Part shown: positions 1 through 5,632 of the stretch, piece by piece
Layout: each line of letters starts with the position of its first letter
Position numbering within the stretch: position 1 is the stretch's first letter
NCBI GenBank assembly: GCA_028678905.1
Contig: JAJRCO010000260.1
Coordinates: 1-5,659 of the forward strand
Length of the DNA stretch: 5,659 nucleotides
Direction: 5' to 3'
Source of the DNA: Methanomicrobiales archaeon
GTDB taxonomy: Archaea; Halobacteriota; Methanomicrobia; Methanomicrobiales; JACTUA01
Program-made: the position numbers and the translations under genes
Notes under the pieces: generated by a model
The model's input: the letters and a program-made list of their open reading frames with translations, nothing else
Told to the model about the DNA's origin: nothing
Databases searched by the model: none

Positions 1-713
1 GAGCCCTCCAGTTCCACGTAAGAGAACCCGTGCCGCTCCGCTTCCCGCTCCCGGGGAGTCAGGTCCCGGTTCTGGGAGATACCCTGCCGGGTGAGAGCAT
101 TATCATCGATGATCAGCTTCGCGTCCGCGGCCATCATCCCTTTCGGGGTGGCGGCGAGGGGATTGATCTCGGCGAGGAGGGCGTCTTTTTCCCGGAATAC
201 CCGGTAGAGTTTCTGGACCACCGGTCCGATCTCCCGGGGTGCCCCCTTGAGGAGCTCCCGCAGCGCGAAGGGGGGTATCTCGGACAACAGGTAGGGGATG
301 TGGATCCTGCGCACCTCTTCGGGGCGTTCCTTCGCCAGGGTCTCGATATCCACCCCTCCGGCCAGGGCAAACAGGATAAGGATCTCCCGGCTGGAACGGT
401 CCGCCATCACCGAGAGGTAGTATTCCTGATCGATGACGAGGCGGTCCTCGACCAGGATCCTCTCTACGGGGAGTCCCCGGATGGTCCGGGAGAAGAGCTC
501 CTCCGCAATCTTCCCTGCGTCCCCGCGGGTCCCAAACAGAATTCCCCCGGCTTTTCCCCGCCCCCCCACCTCCAATTGAGCCTTGAATGCCAGGTTGTCT
601 CCCAGGTCTTTTATACCGGACAATTCTTCTGCCGACCGGATCACTGATCCGTGCGGAACCGGGATCCCGAATTCCCGGAAAGTGTTCTTTGCCTCATACT
701 CCAGCAGTTTCAT
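1..713 (-). CDS. sucC: Succinate-CoA ligase (ADP-forming) subunit beta, N-terminal part
   Basis: This is the beta subunit of succinyl-CoA synthetase, which with SucD interconverts succinate, CoA and ATP with succinyl-CoA, ADP and phosphate in the cytoplasm. The first 237 codons are present and the gene runs off the left edge; the family is usually 360-390 residues, so about two thirds is here. The start MKLLEYEAK is typical of the family. The ATP-grasp part shows FKAQLEVGGRGKAGG at residues 43-57. The Mg-binding pair corresponding to E. coli Asn199 and Asp213 appears as N184 (EINPL) and D197 (ADAKL). One conserved stretch differs: the family's EGGV reads AGGV at 118-121. The ATG overlaps the korC stop as ATGA, so translation is probably coupled. 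In this context it supplies succinyl-CoA to KorABCD. SucD should follow beyond the window. The identification is firm. Confidence 0.95.
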   Translation of the reverse strand, partial: MKLLEYEAKNTFREFGIPVPHGSVIRSAEELSGIKDLGDNLAFKAQLEVGGRGKAGGILFGTRGDAGKIAEELFSRTIRGLPVERILVEDRLVIDQEYYLSVMADRSSREILILFALAGGVDIETLAKERPEEVRRIHIPYLLSEIPPFALRELLKGAPREIGPVVQKLYRVFREKDALLAEINPLAATPKGMMAADAKLIIDDNALTRQGISQNRDLTPREREAERHGFSYVELEG

Positions 714-1252
714 GGTGATCTTCCCGCTTCGGCCGCCAGTTCCATTCCCCGTTTCAGCGCCCGCAGGTTCAGGTCCTCGGTGCCCCGCGGGACGCTCTCC
801 CGGACCGCCTTCTCAATCGCCTCCGTGCCCACGACGCCGGTCGCTCCCACCAGGGAACCGATCATGATGATGTTGGCCACGATCACCCGGCCAAATGCAC
901 TCTTTGCCTCCGAGGTGGCCGGGATCCCGTACCATCGGCAGGCGGGCCTTCCCTGAACTATGTCGGTATCCAGGATCATAGTGGCATTCTCGGGGGCATC
1001 CGCTCCGTAACGGAGGAAACCCTCCTGAGACATGATCACGAAGATGTCCGGATGACGCACCTTAGGATAGAGGATCGGTTCATCATCGATGATCACCGCG
1101 CTCATGGAGGCTCCGCCCCTTGCCTCGGGACCATAGACCTGGGTCTGCACCGCGTACTTACGGTCGTAGAGTGCCGCGGCCCGACCCACGATCACCGCGG
1201 AAAGGATGATTCCCTGTCCACCGAAGCCGGAGAACCGGATCTCATGTCTCAT
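710..1252 (-). CDS. korC: 2-oxoglutarate:ferredoxin oxidoreductase, gamma subunit
   Basis: This is the gamma subunit of the four-subunit 2-oxoacid:ferredoxin oxidoreductase, 180 residues, the normal size for the family. The glycine-rich N-terminus FSGFGGQGI (residues 7-15) and the block TQVYGPEARGGASMSAVI (37-54) are the standard gamma-domain signatures. By family knowledge this domain helps form the CoA-binding and subunit-contact surface; it carries no Fe-S cluster or TPP site. The ATG overlaps the korB stop (ATGA), with GGGAGGT a few bases upstream as ribosome binding site. Its own TGA overlaps the sucC start. Substrate preference is inferred from the KorA/KorB sequence type and the neighbouring sucC, since gamma subunits of pyruvate and branched-chain enzymes look alike. 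Confidence 0.95.
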   Translation of the reverse strand: MRHEIRFSGFGGQGIILSAVIVGRAAALYDRKYAVQTQVYGPEARGGASMSAVIIDDEPILYPKVRHPDIFVIMSQEGFLRYGADAPENATMILDTDIVQGRPACRWYGIPATSEAKSAFGRVIVANIIMIGSLVGATGVVGTEAIEKAVRESVPRGTEDLNLRALKRGMELAAEAGRSP

Positions 1253-2037
1253 TTTTTACCTCCCAGCACCGGCCGGTCACGGCGGACAAACTCCCCCACC
1301 ACGATCGTATCCGGAGGCACTAGTTTTCCCTCCGCAAGCAGACGGTCGTACTTCTGCCGCAGCATGGAGTGGGTGCGGAAGAACTCGATCATATCCTCCG
1401 GCTCACGCAGGCGATTCCTCCGCCCGTACCCGGTGGGGCACTGCACCGCCGCCTCGATAAAGGAGAACCCTGGGGTCTCCAGCCCCGCCCGGATGGCATT
1501 GGTAAGCTCCTTTACGTGATAGGAAGTCCATCTCGCCGCAAAATTCGCACCCGCCGCGATAGAGAGCGCGGTCAGGTCGAAAGTGCCCTCCTCGGCCCCG
1601 TAGGGAGTGGTGGTGGAGAGGGCTCCTCGGGGGGTGGTCGGGCTGCCCTGCCCTCCGGTCATGCCGTAGATCTGGTTGTTCATACAGATCACGGTCATAT
1701 CCACGTTTCTCCGGCAGGCGTGGATGAAGTGGTTACCCCCGATGGCGGCGAGATCTCCGTCACCGGTGAAGACCACCAGCTGGAGATCGGGGTTGGCCAG
1801 CTTGATGCCGGTCGCAAACGCGAGCGCCCGACCGTGAGTGGTGTGCAGGGAATCGGCATCGATATACCCGGGGGCCCGGGAGGAACAGCCGATCCCGGAG
1901 ACAAAGACCACCTCCTCCCGCTTCCATCCCACCTCGGATACGGCGGTGAGGGCACAGTTAATGACCGTCCCGTTCCCACACCCTACGCAGAAGATGGTGG
2001 GGAGCCGATCGGCCCGGTACCAGTCCATGAAGTTCAT
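1249..2037 (-). CDS. korB: 2-oxoglutarate:ferredoxin oxidoreductase, beta subunit (TPP-binding)
   Basis: This is the catalytic beta subunit, 262 residues, which binds thiamine diphosphate and the proximal [4Fe-4S] cluster. It interconverts 2-oxoglutarate plus CoA with succinyl-CoA plus CO2, with electrons carried by ferredoxin. Four cysteines fit the cluster ligands of this family: C17 and C20 (CVGC), C51 (GIGCSS) and C200 (VQCPTG). The TPP motif begins GDGD at 92-95 and ends at N120-N121 (CMNNQIYGMTGGQ). The following SPTTP (132-136) matches 2-oxoglutarate-type enzymes. The ATG lies in an ATGA overlap with the korA stop, after a GGAGGGGG ribosome binding site. Methanogens usually run the reaction towards 2-oxoglutarate. 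A pyruvate-type (Por) enzyme is less likely given sucC in the same operon. Confidence 0.96.
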   Translation of the reverse strand: MNFMDWYRADRLPTIFCVGCGNGTVINCALTAVSEVGWKREEVVFVSGIGCSSRAPGYIDADSLHTTHGRALAFATGIKLANPDLQLVVFTGDGDLAAIGGNHFIHACRRNVDMTVICMNNQIYGMTGGQGSPTTPRGALSTTTPYGAEEGTFDLTALSIAAGANFAARWTSYHVKELTNAIRAGLETPGFSFIEAAVQCPTGYGRRNRLREPEDMIEFFRTHSMLRQKYDRLLAEGKLVPPDTIVVGEFVRRDRPVLGGKK

Positions 2038-3137
2038 TTCGCCCCCTCCACCGCCCGGATAAGCTCCTCCGGTTCATGCAGGGCGCCTCCCAGGCGCGGA
2101 ACGGAGATAACCGGTATGGTCACATGCCGCTCCAGTTCGCGGGAGATCAGCCCCAGGTTCATCTCCGGAACGATATAGGCCTGCGCCTGGGGGAAGAGCT
2201 CCTCCACCCAGTCCGGGAACGGCCAGACCATTTTCAGACGGAAATGTCCCACTGTATCATCCTTGAGGTCGTGCAATGCCTGCCAGACCGCTCGGGTGGG
2301 AGCCCCATAGGAGACAAAGACGGTCTCCGCCTCCGGGTTGGTAACGTCATAGGAGGCGATCTCTCTGCGGGTCGATTCCACCTTGGCGACGAGCCGGGTA
2401 ACCAGCCGCTCGTGCACGTCTGGATTGGTGGTGGACGGATACCCCCTTTCATCATGGGTGAGACCGGTGACGTGAACGTGATGCCCCTTCCCGAAGGGAG
2501 TGAATCCGGGGACCCCGTCTTTTTCGGCCTTGAATGGGAGAGTGCTTCTCTCGGTGCGTTCCCGGACCGGCATCACCGGTACGGTGTCCGGCAGGGTCAT
2601 CTTCTCCCGCATGTGGCCGATGATCTCGTCGGCCATCAAAAAGACCGGCACCCGGAAGCGGTCGGCGAGGTTGAAGGCCTCTGCGGTCATCTCGTACATC
2701 TCCTGGACGGTGGCCGGGGAAAGCGCGATAATGCTGTAATCCCCGTGGGACCCGAACCGGCACTGGAACATATCCCCCTGTGAGGCCATGGTGGGCTGCC
2801 CGGTGCTGGGTCCTCCCCGCTGGATATCCACGATCACCAGCGGAGTCTCGGTCATCACCGCGTATCCGATATTCTCCATCATCAGGGAAAGGCCGGGGCC
2901 GCTGGTCGCGGTCATCGCCCGCACCCCGGTCCAGGCAGCGCCAATCACCGCGGCAATGCTCCCGATCTCGTCCTCCATCTGGATGAAGGTCCCCTTTACC
3001 TTGGGGAGTTTCATCGCCATATGTTCGGCGATCTCGGTGGAGGGGGTGATAGGATACCCTCCGAAGAACCGGCAGCCGGCTGCCAGCGCACCCTCCGCAC
3101 AGGCGATATTACCCTGGATAAAAGAGATCTTACTCAA
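2034..3137 (-). CDS. korA: 2-oxoglutarate:ferredoxin oxidoreductase, alpha subunit (TTG start)
   Basis: This is the alpha subunit, 367 residues, carrying the pyrimidine-binding TPP domain and the central domain of the complex. It shows GGYPITPSTEIAE (26-38), MEDEIGSIAAVIGAAW (54-69), TATSGPGLSLMMENIG (76-91) and RGGPSTGQPT (107-116), all typical of KorA. YIVPEMNLGL at 321-330 lies in the C-terminal domain. The start codon is TTG, overlapping the korD stop as TTGA. It is well supported because the N-terminus SKISFIQGN is the conserved one, the next in-frame methionine is only at residue 40, and GGTGGAG lies just upstream. YPITPSTE, rather than the variants usual in pyruvate and branched-chain enzymes, points to 2-oxoglutarate as substrate. 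That is a family-level inference supported by the neighbouring sucC. Confidence 0.96.
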   Translation of the reverse strand: MSKISFIQGNIACAEGALAAGCRFFGGYPITPSTEIAEHMAMKLPKVKGTFIQMEDEIGSIAAVIGAAWTGVRAMTATSGPGLSLMMENIGYAVMTETPLVIVDIQRGGPSTGQPTMASQGDMFQCRFGSHGDYSIIALSPATVQEMYEMTAEAFNLADRFRVPVFLMADEIIGHMREKMTLPDTVPVMPVRERTERSTLPFKAEKDGVPGFTPFGKGHHVHVTGLTHDERGYPSTTNPDVHERLVTRLVAKVESTRREIASYDVTNPEAETVFVSYGAPTRAVWQALHDLKDDTVGHFRLKMVWPFPDWVEELFPQAQAYIVPEMNLGLISRELERHVTIPVISVPRLGGALHEPEELIRAVEGAK

Positions 3138-3406
3138 TACTCCACCGCCACTTTCCGTGGTTCATAGGCTTCTTCCTCTTCCCACCGGATCGCCTGGTCG
3201 GGACAGGTGAGTTGGCAGACTCCGCAGATGGTCCTTCCATAGAGGCGGCGCAACCGGCAGTTGGCACAGCGTTCCGGGCGGTCGAGTTCCGGAACCACCA
3301 CTCCTCGCTCGTTGGGGCGTCTGCCCGGGCGGAAGATGCGATAAGGGCAGACCTTCACGCATAGATTGCAGCCTTTGCAGCGCCTCGGGTCGATAACGAG
3401 CTTCAT
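3134..3406 (-). CDS. korD: 2-oxoglutarate:ferredoxin oxidoreductase, delta (ferredoxin-like) subunit
   Basis: This is a 90-residue ferredoxin-like subunit that passes electrons between the catalytic subunits and external ferredoxin. The first cluster motif is regular: C10-x2-C13-x2-C16-x3-C20-P. The second is expanded: C47-x2-C50, then ten residues rich in Arg/Lys-type charge, then C61-x2-C64-x3-C68-P. This gives nine cysteines where eight suffice for two [4Fe-4S] clusters, so which four bind the second cluster is not clear from sequence. The tail PDQAIRW is typical. It is the first gene of the kor-suc unit, with a TATA-like box about 40 bp upstream and only a weak Shine-Dalgarno match, suggesting a very short leader. 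Its stop overlaps the korA TTG start. Confidence 0.93.
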   Translation of the reverse strand: MKLVIDPRRCKGCNLCVKVCPYRIFRPGRRPNERGVVVPELDRPERCANCRLRRLYGRTICGVCQLTCPDQAIRWEEEEAYEPRKVAVEY

Positions 3407-3442
3407 CTGGATCTTTACTACTATTCACCGTGCAGGAAAAAA

Positions 3443-3452
3443 GATATATGTA
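3443..3452 (-). promoter_or_regulatory. Probable TATA box for the korDABC-sucC operon
   Basis: Read on the minus strand the bases are ACATATATCT, followed by a T-run. The centre is about 41 bp before the korD ATG, so a start site 25-27 bp downstream would fall near 3421 and leave a leader of about 15 nt. This fits the weak ribosome binding site in front of korD. It is an inference from spacing and composition only; no upstream BRE element is convincing. Confidence 0.5.
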
Positions 3453-3535
3453 TCAGCTCCTGGATTTCTTCCCGAAAGCCGATCTCCCGCATCTTTTTCT
3501 GCCATTTACCAGCATCCCCCAATCATCATATGCGG

Positions 3536-3590
3536 AAAGAAAAACAGAAAAATCCATTTTACCTGCGGTCACTGTTTGTATCCGATTTTC
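3536..3590 (-). terminator. Probable oligo-T terminator of fumAB
   Basis: Downstream of the fumB stop the minus strand carries two T5 runs (3552-3548 and 3544-3540) separated by three bases and followed by CTTTCC. Closely spaced T-tracts like these are the usual transcription terminators in euryarchaea. A weak stem (AAAATC at 3589-3584 with GATTTT downstream, plus an inner CGG/CCG) precedes the T-rich part. The stem is poor, so the call rests on the T-tracts and on the new TATA box that follows. The rest of the 3407-3608 gap shows no convincing gene; its longest short minus-strand frames are about 20-26 codons without a ribosome binding site. Confidence 0.5.
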
Positions 3591-3608
3591 CACACCGGCG
3601 GAATTCCT

Positions 3609-4166
3609 TCAGCACGGATGGCTGCTTTCCTTCTCCCGCAGCTGGCGATATCGTTTCTCTGCCGTCTGGCGAACCCGCGAGAACAGGTCATTACCGTGTG
3701 CATCGATCCCCACCACCAGGGGCAGATGGTCCAGCTCGATTACCCAGACCGCCTCCGCCATTCCGAGGTCCTCCCAGATCACTCCAGAGAGTGTCATGCG
3801 TGATGCGGCGAGAGCTGCACACCCCCCGGTGAAGGCAAAGTACACTCCCTTTCCCCGCAGGCTCTGCACGACCGACTCATCCATACCTCCTTTCCCGATG
3901 ATGCCCCGCACTCCCATCCGGATGAGAGGGTCGGTGAGCGGATTAATGCGGGCGGAGGTGGTGGGTCCCGCGGCAAGAATCCAGCCCTCCTTGATCACCG
4001 GTCCGCAATGATATATCACTGCCCCCCCGGCAGGAAAGGGGATTCCTTCCTTTAGCATCCGCAGGTGCGCCTCGTCCCGGGCAGTGTATACAGTACCGGA
4101 AAGCGTGACCAGGTCCCCGGCGTGCAGTTCCAGGATCTCCTCTCCCAGAGGGGTTCGCAGATCCAT
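3609..4166 (-). CDS. fumB: Fumarate hydratase class I, beta subunit
   Basis: This is the C-terminal-type (beta) subunit of the two-subunit class I fumarase, 185 residues, normal for archaea. With FumA it reversibly hydrates fumarate to L-malate. Visible motifs are GTVYTARDEAH (24-34), GPTTSARINP (67-76, substrate-binding loop), GKGGM (91-95), the region FTGGCAALAA (112-121) and WEDLGMAEAVW (131-141), and PLVVGIDAHGNDLF near the end. The ATG overlaps the last base of the fumA stop (TGATG), with a full GGAGGTG ribosome binding site just upstream, so translation is coupled. L-tartrate dehydratase belongs to the same family and cannot be strictly excluded by sequence, but the TCA-type neighbours favour fumarase. 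Two T5 tracts follow the stop. Confidence 0.93.
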   Translation of the reverse strand: MDLRTPLGEEILELHAGDLVTLSGTVYTARDEAHLRMLKEGIPFPAGGAVIYHCGPVIKEGWILAAGPTTSARINPLTDPLIRMGVRGIIGKGGMDESVVQSLRGKGVYFAFTGGCAALAASRMTLSGVIWEDLGMAEAVWVIELDHLPLVVGIDAHGNDLFSRVRQTAEKRYRQLREKESSHPC

Positions 4167-5059
4167 CAGCGCACCTCCTGAAGGTTCTTGAAACGATTCG
4201 TAGCCAGGGAATGATCGGACTCACCCACGTCGATGATCACCATCGCCCTCCGGGAGGCCCAGCACTGGACGTTGACCGCCACCGGAAGGGAGGCGGTGTG
4301 ACAATCCCCCCGTGTGACCTTCACGGCCAGAGCGGTGGTATCTCCTCCCAGCCCCATGGGTCCGATTCCCAGGCCGTTTACCGCATCGCACAGCGATTGT
4401 TCAAATTCATCCATGCGATCGATGGGTTCCAGCAGCGCCTCTTTCGCAAGGGCTGCCACGCCGTCGAAGGTGCTCCCGATGCCCACCCCCAGGATCACCG
4501 GCGGACACGGTTTCCCCCCCGCTGCAAGCATGGTCTCCAGCACAAAGCCGCGGATATCTTCCTTTCGGGAAGGGAGAAGCATGGCGCTGCGGGAGACGTT
4601 CTCGGACCCGGCCCCTTTGGGAAGAACAGTGAGGGTGAACCTTTCCCCGGGCTTCACATGGATCGCCGGCAGCCCGCCTCCGGTGTTGGGGCCGGTGTTT
4701 CGGCGGCTGCAAGGGTCCACTACGTTCGGACGCAGGGGAACCCGTTCTGTCGCCTGACGGACTCCCTCGTGAATCGCCGCAGTGAGTGAAGGAGTGTAGG
4801 CGACATCAGGTGGGAGCGTCACGTAGCAGACGATCACCCCGGTGTCCTGGCAGAGGGGGACCTGGAGCCGCCGGGCCAGGGTGATGTTCTCCAGAATGTT
4901 GCCGAGCTCTCTTCGCGCCACCGGGTTCTTCTCCGTTCTCCCCGCCCGCTGCAAAGCCTCCTGCACATCGATCGGAAGCTGGATCTCCGCTTCGGTGATA
5001 GCCCGAACGGTGGCCCGGACGATCGCCTGGAATAAAGAGGGTTCGGCAGGATCGCGCAT
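4166..5059 (-). CDS. fumA: Fumarate hydratase class I, alpha subunit (Fe-S)
   Basis: This is the alpha subunit of class I fumarase, carrying the catalytic [4Fe-4S] cluster. It has 297 residues from the ATG at 5059, close to the usual 280-300. Cysteines at the expected places are C70 (PLCQDTG), C185 (PCPPVILGVGIGS) and C266 (NVQCWASRR). Other conserved blocks are RRNTGPNTGGGLPAIH (119-134), PKGAGSEN (147-154) and GIGPMGLGGDTTAL (231-244). The frame stays open upstream to a GTG at 5206, adding 49 residues, but I reject that start. It abuts the TATA box, the extra residues match nothing I recognise, and the conserved family N-terminus begins near residue 8 of the ATG form. An in-frame TTG two codons before the ATG is also possible. 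The ATG has only a modest AGGT site about 9 bp upstream, within a possible leader helix. Confidence 0.93.
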   Translation of the reverse strand: MRDPAEPSLFQAIVRATVRAITEAEIQLPIDVQEALQRAGRTEKNPVARRELGNILENITLARRLQVPLCQDTGVIVCYVTLPPDVAYTPSLTAAIHEGVRQATERVPLRPNVVDPCSRRNTGPNTGGGLPAIHVKPGERFTLTVLPKGAGSENVSRSAMLLPSRKEDIRGFVLETMLAAGGKPCPPVILGVGIGSTFDGVAALAKEALLEPIDRMDEFEQSLCDAVNGLGIGPMGLGGDTTALAVKVTRGDCHTASLPVAVNVQCWASRRAMVIIDVGESDHSLATNRFKNLQEVR

Positions 5060-5187
5060 GTGCAAGTACCTGGGAAACAGGCCGCCATAATCGTTTGGTC
5101 GGAAAGCGAGGAGGCGACCCGACGAGGGGAAGGATCCTACCGGAATTAGAGCCGTCTCCCGCCCGTTTTTGTGTATCCAGGTACCCG
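5060..5187 (-). promoter_or_regulatory. fumAB 5' leader with a possible long-range helix over the ribosome binding site
   Basis: If the TATA box at 5206-5214 drives fumAB, the transcript starts near 5184 and carries a leader of about 125 nt. On the minus strand, CGGGTACCTGG (5187-5177) can pair with CCAGGTACTTG (5073-5063). This gives 11 consecutive pairs, two of them G-U, with a perfect 8-bp core. The 3' arm contains the AGGT that would serve as Shine-Dalgarno site and ends three bases before the fumA ATG. I see no known riboswitch class in the leader. The pairing is seen in the sequence; its regulatory role is an inference, and an 8-bp core match in a leader this size could arise by chance. 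Confidence 0.3.
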
Positions 5188-5205
5188 GAAAGGATTTTGC
5201 GTACA

Positions 5206-5214
5206 CTTATATAG
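5206..5214. promoter_or_regulatory. Shared TATA box between fumAB and the divergent small membrane protein gene
   Basis: The nine bases read CTTATATAG on the plus strand and CTATATAAG on the minus strand, so a good archaeal TATA box is presented in both directions. For the plus gene, a start site near 5236 leaves a leader of about 16 nt ahead of the ATG at 5252. For fumA, a start near 5184 leaves about 125 nt. No second box of equal quality lies between the two genes, which is why I assign it to both. One-directional use is possible. Confidence 0.55.
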
Positions 5215-5251
5215 CGTAGCGACCATTTTCGAGCAGGAAGATGGAGCAATC

Positions 5252-5494
5252 ATGGATACAGTGGAAGGCAGACTAGTAGTATTCCTGTTCAGCGCCCGGA
5301 ATGGTTACGGAACGATGTCGTTGCTTGCGCTGCTGTTTGTTGCGGTGCAGTTTTTCCAGACAGGAACCTACAGCACAGAACTCTTCATCGTTCTGGTGCT
5401 GGGTCAGGCGGTATACTGGATCTCGTATATTTATTATCTGAACAGAATGCGCAGGAGCGGGGCGTTAGAAGAAGGCCAGATCGGGCATTTTTGA
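5252..5494 (+). CDS. Small two-TM membrane protein, unknown function
   Basis: This encodes an 80-residue protein that I do not recognise. It begins MDTVEGRLVVFLFSAR, followed by a hydrophobic segment at about 21-36 (TMSLLALLFVAVQFF). A short polar turn, QTGTYSTE, follows, then a second hydrophobic segment at about 44-63 that is rich in aromatics (YWISYIYYL). The tail starts NRMRRSG. The positive residues on both flanks suggest a hairpin with both ends in the cytoplasm. The start is chosen because GGAG lies five bases before the ATG and the TATA box sits at the right distance; an upstream in-frame ATG at 5171 would precede the promoter. Its GC content is lower than its neighbours' (92 of 180 bases over 5281-5460, against 41 of 60 over 4441-4500 in fumA). 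Nothing shows a functional link to fumarase. Confidence 0.75.
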   Translation: MDTVEGRLVVFLFSARNGYGTMSLLALLFVAVQFFQTGTYSTELFIVLVLGQAVYWISYIYYLNRMRRSGALEEGQIGHF

Positions 5495-5561
5495 AGCTAC
5501 CCGTGCCCGTCCAAAAGAAACGGGACATAACTCCGTCGAGAAATGCGGGGAGGCCTTAACG

Positions 5562-5594
5562 TTTTTGATGATGGGATGAACAATCCCGATCAAA
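5562..5594 (+). terminator. T5 tract and imperfect hairpin after the small membrane protein gene
   Basis: A T5 run (5562-5566) lies 68 bases after the stop and merges into an imperfect hairpin. TTTGAT (5564-5569) pairs with ATCAAA (5589-5594), and GGGAT (5573-5577) pairs with ATCCC (5583-5587) around a five-base loop, with a small asymmetric internal loop. No T-run follows the hairpin on either strand, so it is not a bacterial-type terminator. In an archaeon the T5 run itself may terminate. A weaker inverted repeat, CCCGT/ACGGG, lies at 5506-5524. I see no gene between 5495 and about 5630. Confidence 0.3.
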
Positions 5595-5632
5595 GAAGAA
5601 ATATTCCTTCCTGGCCGGATCGGAAAAAATGA

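Noticed and set aside
104..115. Perfect 12-bp palindrome ATCATCGATGAT, present again at 1082-1093
   Set aside because: Both copies encode Ile-Ile-Asp-Asp within sucC and korC, so the palindrome follows from codon choice and is not a likely operator.
266..280. Apparent frameshift in sucC at a C-run near codons 147-149
   Set aside because: Recounting the run gives six G on the plus strand; with six, the frame continues as EIPPFALREL without interruption and reaches the conserved EINPL block.
30..647. Plus-strand open frame of 205 codons opposite sucC
   Set aside because: The minus frame encodes conserved SucC throughout, and the plus reading shows no motif.
1369..2178. Plus-strand open frame of 269 codons opposite korB
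   Set aside because: It is antisense to a fully conserved TPP-enzyme subunit, has no recognisable domain and is low in complexity (Gly/Arg-rich). Long antisense frames are expected in GC-rich genes.
2076..2783. Plus-strand open frame of 235 codons opposite korA
   Set aside because: It is the complement of conserved korA codons, with no family resemblance and no promoter or ribosome binding site.
3407..3608. Search for a small gene, RNA gene or riboswitch in the fumB-korD gap
   Set aside because: Only minus-strand frames of about 20-26 codons without ribosome binding sites, plus T-tracts and a TATA-like box, are visible; no tRNA-like or riboswitch fold was recognised by eye.
5060..5206. N-terminal extension of fumA from a GTG at 5206
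   Set aside because: The GTG abuts the TATA box and would lie upstream of the likely transcript start; the 49 extra residues have no family match.
5171..5251. Upstream in-frame ATG for the small membrane protein
   Set aside because: It lies upstream of the TATA box at 5206-5214, while the ATG at 5252 has GGAG five bases ahead.
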